From the NCBI RefSeq assembly GCF_009767915.1, contig NZ_WSRP01000003.1, forward strand, positions 46,543 through 110,542: a stretch of DNA of 64,000 bases, given 5' to 3'. The translations under genes and the position numbers were made by a program. Source of the DNA: Parasutterella muris. GTDB lineage: Bacteria; Pseudomonadota; Gammaproteobacteria; Burkholderiales; Burkholderiaceae_F. The notes beneath the pieces are model-generated. The model did not search any database. It saw only the letters and a list, made by a program, of their open reading frames with translations, and was not told the DNA's origin. Position 1 is the stretch's first letter, and the number at the start of each line of letters is the position of its first letter. Positions 17,593 to 26,609 of this stretch are shown here, piece by piece.

Positions 17593-18117
17593 TTAATTCT
17601 TTCGCAAACCTTGCAGGTCTTTAAGTTTTGCAAAGGGATTTTCTTTCTTCGGCTCTTCTTGCTTAGGCGCTTCAATGTCGGATTTGCACGCGTAGTCGTG
17701 AACCGGAACATAAGGAAGCGAAAGCAGAATCTCCTCTTCAATCCATTCCATCAGATTGAGCTTCTCACTGCCGACAACCACTTCTGTGTCGTCTTCGTCG
17801 TCAATCGGAATGGAATCGGCTTCTTTTTCGTCTCTGGCGAAACGGAAAAGCACGTCGCTTTCAATCGGGAACTCCATCGGTTTGCCGCAGTGATTGCAAA
17901 TAAGCGGCACTTTAGCGGCGAGCGTCATGACAGCTCCGGGCCAGCCCTTTTTGGCGGTCATCCCTTTGATCTCAAAAACGCATTCAGCGTCCGTCGGACA
18001 GATCTCTTCACGCAGTCTCGGCATATCGGTAAGCCGAACCTTCCCCGAAATGACACGTCTGTCACGGGCAAGATCATATGCGTTTACATAGTCTGTCGAT
18101 TTTAGATACTCAGACAT
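17593..18117 (-). CDS. yceD: YceD / DUF177 family protein
   Basis: A 174-residue acidic protein of the DUF177 family, nearly always encoded beside rpmF and linked to 23S rRNA accumulation. It has the CNHCGKPMEFPI Cys-x-x-Cys segment near residue 75 and a very acidic stretch near 105 (DDEDDTE), followed by a LPYVPVHDYAC segment. It is divergent from the maf gene across 79 bp. Confidence 0.9.
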   Translation of the reverse strand: MSEYLKSTDYVNAYDLARDRRVISGKVRLTDMPRLREEICPTDAECVFEIKGMTAKKGWPGAVMTLAAKVPLICNHCGKPMEFPIESDVLFRFARDEKEADSIPIDDEDDTEVVVGSEKLNLMEWIEEEILLSLPYVPVHDYACKSDIEAPKQEEPKKENPFAKLKDLQGLRKN

Positions 18118-18196
18118 TCGGATCCTTCTTGTTAATACCTAGCACTGAACTAGAATAGTCGCATTCATTTATTTCTGTGGATGCGATAACCCAAAA

Positions 18197-18793
18197 ATGG
18201 ATAATAGATTACAACTCATTCTCGGTTCGAGCTCTCCGTTTAGAAAAGAATTGCTCGAACGCCTGCAGCTGCCCTTTACAACTTGTTCGCCCGAAGTTGA
18301 CGAAACACCGCTCAAGGACGAAAAGCCTAAAGACCTGTCCCTAAGACTCTCAATTCTTAAAGCACAGGCGGTCGCCGCTCAGCACCCCGACTGCGTCGTG
18401 ATCGGCTGCGATCAGGTACTCGAACTTGACGGCAAACCGCTTGGCAAACCCGGATGCTTCGAAAAGGCGTTTGAGCAGCTCTCTGCGATGAGCGGCAAAG
18501 AAGTTGTGTTTCACTCCGCAATGACCGTCATCGACGCAAAAGGCAACGTCTCTTCGACCGTTGTTCCCACCGAAATCAAGATGCGCGATCTTCCGCCTGA
18601 GGCCATTCGCCGCTATCTTGAAATCGAGAAACCTTTCAGATGCGCTGGAAGCGCCAAAATCGAGAAACTCGGTATCGCGCTCATCGCTGAATGCCGCTCC
18701 TCCGACCCGACAGCAATTATCGGACTGCCGCTGATTGAACTCACCACCATGCTCGCTAAGGCAGGCATCAGCGTTCTTCCGGAGCTCAGATAA
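18197..18793 (+). CDS. Maf/YceF-type nucleotide pyrophosphatase
   Basis: A 198-residue Maf-family house-cleaning nucleotide pyrophosphatase. The sequence is closest to the YceF subgroup, which hydrolyses 7-methyl-GTP: ILGSSSPFRKELLERL at the N-terminus, the PEVDETP loop, IGCDQV, and CAGSAKIEKLG followed by DPTAIIGLPLIEL. It overlaps the next gene by one base (TAATG), so the two are coupled. Confidence 0.92.
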   Translation: MDNRLQLILGSSSPFRKELLERLQLPFTTCSPEVDETPLKDEKPKDLSLRLSILKAQAVAAQHPDCVVIGCDQVLELDGKPLGKPGCFEKAFEQLSAMSGKEVVFHSAMTVIDAKGNVSSTVVPTEIKMRDLPPEAIRRYLEIEKPFRCAGSAKIEKLGIALIAECRSSDPTAIIGLPLIELTTMLAKAGISVLPELR

Positions 18794-19527
18794 TGACGCA
18801 GCTCGGCAGGCTTTTTATGCTCCCCGTGCCGATTTCACAGGGAAGCGTCTCGGCTTCCCTGCCCGAAAGCTCGATTCACGTCGCGCGCGAGCTCAAATAT
18901 TTTCTGGCGGAAAACGCTAAATCGGCCCGAGCTTTTCTCAAAGCGGCCGAGCATCCGCTCCCGATCGCTTCTCTCTCTATTGAAGAGATCGGACACCGCC
19001 CGGATGTCAATCTGATTAAAACCTGGCTGAAACCCGCTCTGGAGGGTTTTGACATCGGTATCGTGAGCGAAGCGGGCTGCCCGGGCATCGCAGATCCCGG
19101 CGCGCAAATCGCTGAGCAAGCTCATCGTCTGGGCATACGCGTCGTGCCGCTTGTCGGACCGAGCTCCATTCTTCTGGCACTCATGGCCTCCGGAATGGAC
19201 GGACAGCACTTTCGTTTCTGCGGCTACCTGCCGATTAAAGAGCCTCAGCGCACGAACGCGATCAGAGATCTGGAAAGAAAGAGTGCGAGCGCCGAGGGCG
19301 AAACTCAGCTATTTATCGAAACGCCCTATCGCAACAGCGGCATGCTCGCCGATTTAATGAGAGTCTGCGCACCGACAACGCTGATTATGGCGGCCACAGA
19401 CATTACGGGAGAGGCTGAAAAAATCAGAACCTTCTCGGCCGCTCAATGGAAATCAAAGGATCTGAACCTGCCGAAACTTCCGACGGTGTTCGGAATCCTC
19501 GCCTCTAAACGCGGACGCCGAGCATAG
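18793..19527 (+). CDS. RsmI-like tetrapyrrole-methylase-fold methyltransferase
   Basis: A 244-residue SAM-dependent methyltransferase of the tetrapyrrole methylase fold (COG0313, the RsmI group). It keeps SEAGCPGIADPG and the GPSSILLALMASGMDG segment, but its N-terminus (LFMLPVPISQGS) differs from the PxGNLxD box of true RsmI. It is therefore likely the betaproteobacterial paralogue found near maf rather than RsmI itself. Substrate is unknown. The start overlaps the maf stop; the 3' end overlaps the convergent phosphatase gene by 23 bp. Confidence 0.8.
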   Translation: MTQLGRLFMLPVPISQGSVSASLPESSIHVARELKYFLAENAKSARAFLKAAEHPLPIASLSIEEIGHRPDVNLIKTWLKPALEGFDIGIVSEAGCPGIADPGAQIAEQAHRLGIRVVPLVGPSSILLALMASGMDGQHFRFCGYLPIKEPQRTNAIRDLERKSASAEGETQLFIETPYRNSGMLADLMRVCAPTTLIMAATDITGEAEKIRTFSAAQWKSKDLNLPKLPTVFGILASKRGRRA

Positions 19528-20158
19528 AAGCAAGCTCGTCCATCGTGTTGGCAATGTGCTTGGGCTGATACTCTTCAAGCCTCAGCCTCGGGGCGGCACC
19601 CCACGAAACCGCAATCGCATCCACTCCGGCTGCTTTTGCAAGTCTGATGTCGTGTTCGGTGTCGCCGACCATAACCATATCCGAAGGCTTAAATCCGCCG
19701 CGCTCCATCAGCATATGAAGCATGAGCGGATCAGGCTTCGGCTTGGCTTCGTCCGAAGTCACCGAGTCATCAAAATAAGCTTCGATCCCCATGCGGTTCA
19801 CAATTCTGGAAAGTCCCTTGCGGCTTTTACCTGTGGCAATCGCAGTTTTAATACCGGCTTCATGCAGCCGATCCATCAGATCGAGCACCTTCGGAAAGAG
19901 CTTCAGATACGGGTCGCTCTGCAGAAAGTATCCGACGTAAATATTTTTGTATTCCTCATAACGAGCCGGATCAAGATCTGAAGCGACAATCGGAATAATG
20001 TCTTTGAACCCAAGGCCTATAACGCTTTTTGCTGTTTCGTAGCTGACCGGTTTAATCCCGATCGTCTGATTCGCTTTCTGTATTCCTTTTGCGATTGCGT
20101 CCACGGAATCTACAAGTGTTCCGTCAAAATCAAAAACCGCGAATTTATAGGGCGTCAC
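19505..20158 (-). CDS. HAD-family phosphatase (phosphoglycolate phosphatase-like)
   Basis: A 217-residue HAD hydrolase. Motif I is FDFDGTLVDS (nucleophile D9), motif II IATGKS, motif III the K of EAKPKPDP, and motif IV MVGDTEHDI. The helical cap between motifs I and II places it with Gph-like enzymes, which remove 2-phosphoglycolate, but the substrate cannot be told from sequence. Its start overlaps the rluC 3' end by 14 bp, as often seen in betaproteobacteria. Confidence 0.88.
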   Translation of the reverse strand: MTPYKFAVFDFDGTLVDSVDAIAKGIQKANQTIGIKPVSYETAKSVIGLGFKDIIPIVASDLDPARYEEYKNIYVGYFLQSDPYLKLFPKVLDLMDRLHEAGIKTAIATGKSRKGLSRIVNRMGIEAYFDDSVTSDEAKPKPDPLMLHMLMERGGFKPSDMVMVGDTEHDIRLAKAAGVDAIAVSWGAAPRLRLEEYQPKHIANTMDELASMLGVRV

Positions 20159-21284
20159 GCTTTTTCCTTTCCAATGCGTCCAACAGTTCCCGGCACTCTT
20201 TCGGAAGCGGTGCCTCGATTTTCAGATCAATTCCGCTCACCGGATGGTGAAATGCGATTGATCCGGCATGCAGAAACATTCTTTTGAAAGGATATCCCAG
20301 AAGACCGTGTTCAACCTCGCCGTTGAATTCAAAATCTCCGTACTTCTCATCTCCGACAAGAGGAAAACCTAAATGCGCCGCATGTACACGGATCTGATGC
20401 GTGCGTCCTGTCAACAAATCTACTTCAAGAAGCGAAACCGCCCCGAAGCGCTCAATCAGCCGAAAAATTGAGTGACTCGGCAGCCCCTGCTCTTCATCAA
20501 CCCGCACTCTGCGCTCGCCGGAGGCCGTGACATATTTATAGAGCGGAAACTTGACATGCTGACGATCGTTCTGCCAGTCGCCTTTTACAAGCGTCTTGTA
20601 CGTTTTATGCATTTGTCCTTCACGAATCATTTCGTGAAGACGGACAAGCGCCTTTCTGGTTTTTGCCAGAACCAACACTCCGGATGTCCCTCTATCCAAT
20701 CGATGAACAAGTTCGAGAAAAGGAAGATCAGGACGAGAAGCGCGCATGCGTTCAATCAGTCCGAAAGAAATGCCGCTGCCTCCGTGGCTGGCCATGCCCG
20801 AGGGTTTATCCACTGCCAAAATATGCTCATCCTCGTACAGGATCGTCGGAATTTCAGAGAGTTTCAGCGGCGGCGCTTTCTTCTCCTGAGGCTGCGCGCT
20901 GACGCGAATCGGCGGAATGCGAACCTCATCTCCTTCACTGACACGGCTGTCCGGATGAACTCTGCCCTTGTTGATGCGAACCTCACCCGAGCGTATCACG
21001 CGATAAATCATGGATTTCGGAACGCCCTTGAGCTCAGAGAGCAGAAAGTTATCCAAGCGCTGTCCGTCTGAAGACGCATTCACCTTGATAAATCTGACCT
21101 GTTCGCTCTGAGCTGAAGAATTCTTCTGAGAGGCTGCTTTTACAGGCTGCGGCTTTTTCTTCTGAGCGGCCTTCATCGCGGCAAGCAGTTCCCTGCCGCT
21201 GCGGGTTCTGTTTTTTTTCGTTACTGATTGTGCCCCGGATGGGCTCAATTGTTCATACTTTTGGCGTGTCTTTGACATTTGCAT
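20145..21284 (-). CDS. rluC: 23S rRNA pseudouridine synthase RluC
   Basis: Pseudouridine synthase of the RluA family acting on 23S rRNA. It has an N-terminal Lys/Ser-rich extension of about 65 residues, then an S4 RNA-binding domain (GQRLDNFLLSELKG...), then the catalytic domain with the HRLDRGTSG box containing the catalytic Asp, and RTHQIRVHAAHLG. Length is 379 residues. The ATG at 21284 has AGGA at 6 bp. It is divergent from rne, as in E. coli and most Proteobacteria. Confidence 0.93.
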   Translation of the reverse strand: MQMSKTRQKYEQLSPSGAQSVTKKNRTRSGRELLAAMKAAQKKKPQPVKAASQKNSSAQSEQVRFIKVNASSDGQRLDNFLLSELKGVPKSMIYRVIRSGEVRINKGRVHPDSRVSEGDEVRIPPIRVSAQPQEKKAPPLKLSEIPTILYEDEHILAVDKPSGMASHGGSGISFGLIERMRASRPDLPFLELVHRLDRGTSGVLVLAKTRKALVRLHEMIREGQMHKTYKTLVKGDWQNDRQHVKFPLYKYVTASGERRVRVDEEQGLPSHSIFRLIERFGAVSLLEVDLLTGRTHQIRVHAAHLGFPLVGDEKYGDFEFNGEVEHGLLGYPFKRMFLHAGSIAFHHPVSGIDLKIEAPLPKECRELLDALERKKRDAL

Positions 21285-21910
21285 TAAAATCCTGCTCGAG
21301 GCGATCGGTCGGACAGAAAATATTTTCTGCTCCGAAACGCGTTTCGGTTGATTCGCACCGATTCAACGGCCTCTTTATGACCTTCGCCGATTGTAATCTT
21401 TTCAGTCGAAAGAAAGAAAACGGCTCCCTATCTAGGGTTCCTCCCTCAGAGCGAACCGATGATGCATAGGAAGTACGAGCTTCATTCACGGAAACGATTC
21501 GCGTCGAAGATATTTGTAATGAATATTTGGCGGTGCTCCGATCAGGCATGATCGTCGCAGCTCGCCGATGACCCTTGCGGTCATTGCTGTACAGAATTGA
21601 GTAGAAACGGGGCGCAGCATCCGGTTGATGCGCGCACAAAAATTGGAACACGGATCTGATGCAGGATCCATGGAATCGGGATAAAGAAAGTGAGCTTAAC
21701 GGCACGCGGCAAAACATTGTCTGCTGATACCCTCTTGCGGGGTAGGGGCAAGTCCGCGCAGCCTCCATCTTTCGACCTTATGAAGCCTCCGGCAGCCGAT
21801 TGCTGCACTACAAAAGCGAGATGCCTTTGATATCCCTATTCGGCCGCCCGAATTTCTAGTCTTTTCCGTCAGCACGTCTATGGTCCGCGAAAGTGACCGA
21901 GGAGTGCTTC
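21285..21910 (+). promoter_or_regulatory. Long, hairpin-rich rne leader / rluC-rne intergenic region
   Basis: 626 bp separate the divergent rluC and rne starts. Four compact stem-loops are visible on the plus strand: ATGACC/GGTCAT (21568-21584), TACCC/GGGTA (21728-21744), GCAGC/GCTGC (21792-21806) and ATTCGG/CCGAAT (21838-21853). In E. coli a structured 361-nt rne leader is cleaved by RNase E itself and sets its level; this region is likely an analogue. A minus-strand open frame of 171 codons crosses it but shows no protein-like features. Confidence 0.6.
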
Positions 21911-24889
21911 ATGAAGCGCATGTTATTTAATGCCACGCACGCTGAAGAGCTGCGTGTCAGTATTGTTGAAGGACAGAAGCTTATCGATATTGATATCGAG
22001 TCTTCAGAACGTCAGCAAAGAAAGTCCAATATCTATAAAGGCGTCATCACACGCATTGAACCTTCCCTCGAAGCCTGCTTCGTTGATTACGGTGAAGAAC
22101 GTCACGGTTTCCTGCCCTTCAAGGAAATCTCACGCGCCTACTTTAACGAAGGGGTCGATGTCCGTACAGCCTCCATCAAGGAGGCTGTTACCGAAGGCAT
22201 GGAACTCATTGTTCAGGTTGAAAAAGAAGAGCGCGGCAATAAAGGCGCTGCGCTGACAACCTTTATTTCTCTTGCCGGCCGCTATCTCGTCCTTATGCCG
22301 AACAACCCACGCGGAGGCGGTGTCAGTCGCCGTATCGAAGGCGAAGAACGTCAGGAGCTACGCGAAGCCATGTCTCAGCTCTCCACGCCTAAAGGCATGA
22401 GCCTTATCGCTCGTACCGCCGGCATCGGCCGCAGCGTCGAAGAACTTCAGTGGGACTTGGATTACCTTCTGAAACTTTGGGATGCGATCTCCGAGGCGGC
22501 TGCTCCCCAGTATGAAGACAAACAGGGCAACTACGTTTCCACTCCCGTCGGCCCCAAGGGCGAACCGCTCAAACGCGTCAATCCCGCTCCTTTCCTCATT
22601 GTCGAAGAAAGCAATCTGGTCATTCGCGCGATCCGTGACTACTTCCAGCCGGACATTGCGGAAATTCTCGTCGATACAGACGATATCTACGAACAGGCCC
22701 GTCAGTTCATGGGTCATGTGATGCCGGACATGGTCAGCCGTGTAAAACGCTACACGGACGATGTCCCGCTCTTCTCCCGCTTCCAGATCGAAAATCAGAT
22801 CGAGACCGCGTACTCCCGTACCGTTCCGCTGCCCTCAGGCGGCTCCATTGTGATCGACCACACTGAAGCTCTGGTTGCGATCGACGTTAACTCCGCCCGC
22901 TCCACTCGCGGCGGCGACATCGAAGAAACCGCTTTCAGAACCAACTATGAAGCGGCCGAAGAAGTGGCCCGTCAGATGAGACTGCGCGACCTTGGCGGCC
23001 TTATCGTGATCGACTTCATCGATATGGAAGATCCGAAGAATCAGAGAGCGATCGAGCAGCGCATGAAGGAAGCGATCCATTACGACCGCGCCCGCGTTCA
23101 GATCGCAAAGATCTCCCGCTTCGGTCTGCTTGAACTCTCTCGTCAGAGACTGCGTCCTTCCCTTTACGAAGGCAGCCATATCACCTGCCCGCGCTGCAAC
23201 GGTATCGGCGCGATCCGTGATACCGAATCCAGCGCGATTCAGGTTCTGCGTATCCTTCAGGAAGAAGCCTTCAAGGACGGAACATCTGCGCTGCAGGCTC
23301 AGGTTCCGGTTGACGTCGCCACCTTCCTTCTCAATGAAAAACGTGACGAAATCGCCAAGATCGAACATCGTCATCACATTGAAGTCATCCTGATTCCGAA
23401 CCAGACACTTGAAACTCCGCATTATCAGATCGAACGTCTGCGCTCTGAAGAGGACCTCCTGACCGAAGGCGCTCCGAGTTACAAGCGTGTCGAGGAACTC
23501 GCTCCCGAACCCGAAGAGCCTTACTCCAGAGCTCAGAATGTTCAGCCGTCCACTCGTCCCCGTCAGGTTCCTGTGATCAAGGGCCTGCCCCCGAGAGACA
23601 ATGCGCCGAAACACGTTGACGCCGCAGAAGCCAAGGCTGAAGCCAAGAGCGAAAAATCTCTGCTTCAGAAGATTTTCGGTTTCTTCTTCGGTTCCTCTGA
23701 AGAGAAGCCCGAAGCCAAGCAGCGCCGCGACAGAAACGATAAACGCACTCAGAGAAAAGACGCGTCCGAGCGCAAGAACCGCCGTCAGGAACGCGCCGAA
23801 GAGCAGCGCAGACAGAAGAAAGAAAAGGCCGAGCGCAGTGCTGCGGTCAAACAGATTCGCCAGGCCAAGAGCGAACGCAACGAAGAAATTCGTCAGCAGG
23901 TTCGTGAGGAGTCCGAAGCGGCTGCCCGCACCTCTTCCAAACCCAATGCCGGTGAACGAGTCGATCGTACGCGCAAAACTCAGAAAGAAAACGCCGCGCA
24001 CAGCGAACGCAGAGAAAACAAGGCTTCTGAAAATCAGGCTCCGAAGTCCAAATCTGAATTTGCGTCTAAAGCCAAGGCAGAAGCTCCTGTGAAAACCGCG
24101 CCTGCTAAGGCTGCGGAAAGCCACGCTGAGCAGAACGAGGATGTCGCGGTGAAGATGGTTCCTTCTCAGGAATCTCAGTCCACTCTACCTGAGCAGCCTC
24201 GTCAGAGAAGAAGCCGCAGACTGCGCAGAGACCGCAATGAGCCGCGCCGCGTCAAAACGGATGTGCCGCCCGTAGCAGTTTCTCCGGTCGTTGCCGCGAT
24301 CGACGACATTGTCCAGAGCGAACGCACTGTTCCGCAGGCTGAGGCTCCGTTAATCAACAATGAAGTCCGCAAGCCGACAGTCAAGGCTCCGGAAAACCTT
24401 CATGTCGCTGATGATGCCGCAAAGGCTCAGACAAGAAAGCCGCGCCGCGCTAGACGCGCTCCTGAAGCAGCCGAAGAAGCTCCTCTTCAGCTCGTTCAGA
24501 CAAAGACGGAAGCGCCTAAGGCAGCTGAACCGGTAGAGGTACAGGCGGTTTCTTCCGCGGCTCCTGTCGTACGTGAAGAAAAACCGGCTGCAGAAGTGAA
24601 AGCCGCGCCGGCTCCTGAAGTCAAACCGGCCGCCGCTGAGACAAAACCGGTTGTATCAAAGCCCGCAGCCGTCGAGACAAAGCCTGCTGAAGTCAAGAGC
24701 GTGAAAGCTCCGACAGACGATCTCAAACCGATCCTTGCCGAAGCAGGCTTAGAGCTGGTTGCTACTAAAGCCGCTCCTACATCCGCACCGGTGGAAGTCA
24801 GCAAACCGAAACTCGGCAGAAAGCGTGTTAAACGCGCTGCTGAAGTCAATGACGCGCCGCTTGAATTAGTTCAGACGAAAAAAGAATAA
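21911..24889 (+). CDS. rne: Ribonuclease E
   Basis: Essential endoribonuclease that starts most mRNA decay, matures rRNA and tRNA, and scaffolds the degradosome. The ATG at 21911 follows GAGGAG and is chosen over one 18 bases upstream. N-terminal catalytic half: S1 domain (about 35-125), DNase-I-like subdomain with the Mg-binding Asp in [14 protein letters not shown] and IVIDFIDM, and the zinc-link CPRCNG near residue 426. From about residue 510 to 992 the tail is disordered, first Arg/Lys/Glu-rich (RNA binding), then Ala/Pro/Val-rich. Three copies of a short motif L-x-L-V-x-T-K occur in the last 140 residues, the last at the very C-terminus. Confidence 0.97.
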   Translation: MKRMLFNATHAEELRVSIVEGQKLIDIDIESSERQQRKSNIYKGVITRIEPSLEACFVDYGEERHGFLPFKEISRAYFNEGVDVRTASIKEAVTEGMELIVQVEKEERGNKGAALTTFISLAGRYLVLMPNNPRGGGVSRRIEGEERQELREAMSQLSTPKGMSLIARTAGIGRSVEELQWDLDYLLKLWDAISEAAAPQYEDKQGNYVSTPVGPKGEPLKRVNPAPFLIVEESNLVIRAIRDYFQPDIAEILVDTDDIYEQARQFMGHVMPDMVSRVKRYTDDVPLFSRFQIENQIETAYSRTVPLPSGGSIVIDHTEALVAIDVNSARSTRGGDIEETAFRTNYEAAEEVARQMRLRDLGGLIVIDFIDMEDPKNQRAIEQRMKEAIHYDRARVQIAKISRFGLLELSRQRLRPSLYEGSHITCPRCNGIGAIRDTESSAIQVLRILQEEAFKDGTSALQAQVPVDVATFLLNEKRDEIAKIEHRHHIEVILIPNQTLETPHYQIERLRSEEDLLTEGAPSYKRVEELAPEPEEPYSRAQNVQPSTRPRQVPVIKGLPPRDNAPKHVDAAEAKAEAKSEKSLLQKIFGFFFGSSEEKPEAKQRRDRNDKRTQRKDASERKNRRQERAEEQRRQKKEKAERSAAVKQIRQAKSERNEEIRQQVREESEAAARTSSKPNAGERVDRTRKTQKENAAHSERRENKASENQAPKSKSEFASKAKAEAPVKTAPAKAAESHAEQNEDVAVKMVPSQESQSTLPEQPRQRRSRRLRRDRNEPRRVKTDVPPVAVSPVVAAIDDIVQSERTVPQAEAPLINNEVRKPTVKAPENLHVADDAAKAQTRKPRRARRAPEAAEEAPLQLVQTKTEAPKAAEPVEVQAVSSAAPVVREEKPAAEVKAAPAPEVKPAAAETKPVVSKPAAVETKPAEVKSVKAPTDDLKPILAEAGLELVATKAAPTSAPVEVSKPKLGRKRVKRAAEVNDAPLELVQTKKE

Positions 24890-24912
24890 GTCTGAATTGC
24901 TTTTTAAGCTCC

Positions 24913-24947
24913 GGCTCCGCTCGTTATCCGAGCGGAGCCTTTTTTTG
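24913..24947 (+). terminator. Terminator of rne
   Basis: A perfect 11-bp stem, GGCTCCGCTCG / CGAGCGGAGCC, with a 5-base loop and a run of eight T's. Confidence 0.95.
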
Positions 24948-25065
24948 CGCTGAACATGATCGGCCCTTCTCCTGCATCGACCGATAAGACACAGGCCCGG
25001 ATTTACTGCTCTTCCATAGACCTTGGCTGACAGCTTCCATTTGCGGAAGTACATCTGCGAAAGGC

Positions 25066-25108
25066 GCAAAAAACCGGAGAGCCGCGCTGCGGCAGTCTCC
25101 GGTTTTAT
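25066..25108. terminator. Terminator of the molybdoenzyme operon
   Basis: AAAACCGGAGA (25070-25080) pairs with TCTCCGGTTTT (25096-25106), with an inner GCCGC/GCGGC pair. A-run on the left gives TTTTTT on the minus strand. It lies about 25 bp beyond the NrfD-like gene. Confidence 0.88.
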
Positions 25109-25132
25109 CAGACCGCAGTTTCGGTCTTACTG

Positions 25133-26029
25133 TTACATCAGAATCGGATCATAGTAGCCGGCAAAAAGAACGGACGCTCTCAGAAGCAGAGCCCCGATAA
25201 TGCCCAAGACGGCAGTGCAGACCAATACCTTATGACTTCTGGTCAGGATCGTGGCAACGAGCGGCACTAAACTGCCGAATAGAATCACGCCAAGCCAGAA
25301 CATCAGCGCGTTAGGACCGTAAAGGAGGCTCTCTGCGCCCACTCTTGCCGCTTCCATATTGGAGGACAGCGATACATGCAGGAAGGCAAAGATCGTCAGA
25401 AGCTCGGCGATTTCAACCCAAATAGAAGTTGTGCGGCTCCACTTAACGCGGTTTGCGTCAATCTGACCGAATACCATCAGAAGCTCAATTGCGCCAACGG
25501 AACAGGCCATGCCAGAGATAATCCAAAGAATCGGAATAATGGCTGAATTCCAGAAAGGAATACCTACGGCCTGAGTCAGCAGGAAACCCGAGTACACCGT
25601 GCAGGCCGCGCCAAGCACGGAAAAGATGCCGTTGAACCAATTGGAATCAGCCATCTGCTGCCACTTCTCACCCTTGAACAAAATCCCGGCACAGATCATC
25701 GAGTAAAAGAGCGAACCGACGCAGAGCAGCGACAGCAGACAAATACCAATGAACATCCAGGAGCTGAGGTTAAGCGCCATATCAAAGACGGAACTTAAAA
25801 CCGCAAACGGAAGGTTCAGCATTCTTGCCAGATGGCTGACCACGAGCAGCGTGCCGATAATGGCGGCCGCCGTCAAAAGGTACACAAACTTTTTCTGGCG
25901 AACCCAATAGTTGAGGAAAAAGCCCATGCCGGAAAGTCCGACCGCCCAGAGGAATAAGGCGATCGTCCAGCCCCAGTGCGCGGCTTCAAGCTGAGTTGTC
26001 ATTAAATTAAAATCGGCGATGTTTGTCAT
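25133..26029 (-). CDS. NrfD/PsrC-type membrane anchor of a molybdoenzyme
   Basis: A 298-residue integral membrane protein with about eight hydrophobic segments, typical of the NrfD/PsrC family. These subunits anchor a periplasmic molybdoenzyme and take electrons from the quinol pool. Supporting features are the early WGWTIALFLWAVGLSGMGFF helix and the later pattern of paired helices. It is the last of three genes in the order catalytic, iron-sulfur, anchor, starting 2 bp after the iron-sulfur gene. No heme ligands are expected. Confidence 0.85.
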   Translation of the reverse strand: MTNIADFNLMTTQLEAAHWGWTIALFLWAVGLSGMGFFLNYWVRQKKFVYLLTAAAIIGTLLVVSHLARMLNLPFAVLSSVFDMALNLSSWMFIGICLLSLLCVGSLFYSMICAGILFKGEKWQQMADSNWFNGIFSVLGAACTVYSGFLLTQAVGIPFWNSAIIPILWIISGMACSVGAIELLMVFGQIDANRVKWSRTTSIWVEIAELLTIFAFLHVSLSSNMEAARVGAESLLYGPNALMFWLGVILFGSLVPLVATILTRSHKVLVCTAVLGIIGALLLRASVLFAGYYDPILM

Positions 26030-26031
26030 AT

Positions 26032-26604
26032 TTACACCACTACGAAGAAGTTGGGACGAGTGCCTTTCTGAGGCATCAGTGTTTCTGTTTTGGACTGACG
26101 GATTCTCTGCGCGATCAAAGAATTCGGATCATTGATGTCGCCAAACGCTCGGGCACCTGCCGGGCAAGCCTTAACACAGGCAGGCTGTTCGCCGTTCTCA
26201 ATGAGCTTCATGCAGCCCTCTCCGATACATTTCATCGGCAGTCCGCTGTCCGGATACGACCAGCGCGCATCATAGGGACAGCTTGCGATGCAGTAATTGC
26301 ATCCGACACACTTATTCGGATCAGTACGAACTAAACCGTTTTCGTCATAGTAGTTCGCGCCGAACGGACACGTTCTAACGCAGGGTGCATCCGAACACTG
26401 CTGGCACTGAACCAGCAGCGTCACCGGACGACGAACTTCGGACTGAACTTTACGGATATTGGAAGCGGGCCAATTTCGTTTCGGAATGGATCGATTCAAC
26501 ATCTCCGGGAAATTCGTCTGAGAACAGGCCAACACGCACGCACCGCAGCCGATACACTGAGTTGCGTCAAACAAATGAGCCAACTGTTTCTTAGATTCAC
26601 TCAT
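26032..26604 (-). CDS. Four-cluster ferredoxin-like subunit of a molybdoenzyme
   Basis: A 190-residue electron-transfer subunit of the DmsB/PsrB/PhsB type. Four Cys groups are visible: CIGCGACVLAC (C17 onward), CQQCSDAPCVRTCP, CVGCNYCIASCP, and CIGEGC...PACVKACP. The last group is odd because its first two Cys are spaced by four residues instead of the usual two. No signal peptide is present; such subunits are exported bound to the Tat-carrying catalytic partner. It is 5 bp downstream of the catalytic gene. Confidence 0.92.
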   Translation of the reverse strand: MSESKKQLAHLFDATQCIGCGACVLACSQTNFPEMLNRSIPKRNWPASNIRKVQSEVRRPVTLLVQCQQCSDAPCVRTCPFGANYYDENGLVRTDPNKCVGCNYCIASCPYDARWSYPDSGLPMKCIGEGCMKLIENGEQPACVKACPAGARAFGDINDPNSLIAQRIRQSKTETLMPQKGTRPNFFVVV

Positions 26605-26609
26605 GATAG

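Noticed and set aside
21253..21768. 171-codon minus-strand frame in the rne leader
   Set aside because: It overlaps rluC's 5' end and the structured leader, has odd composition (Ser/Arg/Cys-rich) and lacks a ribosome-binding site.
22835..24124. Long minus-strand open frame antisense to rne
   Set aside because: It exists because the Arg/Glu/Lys-rich codons of the RNase E tail leave few stops on the other strand; the product is Phe/Arg/Gly-rich with no domain pattern.
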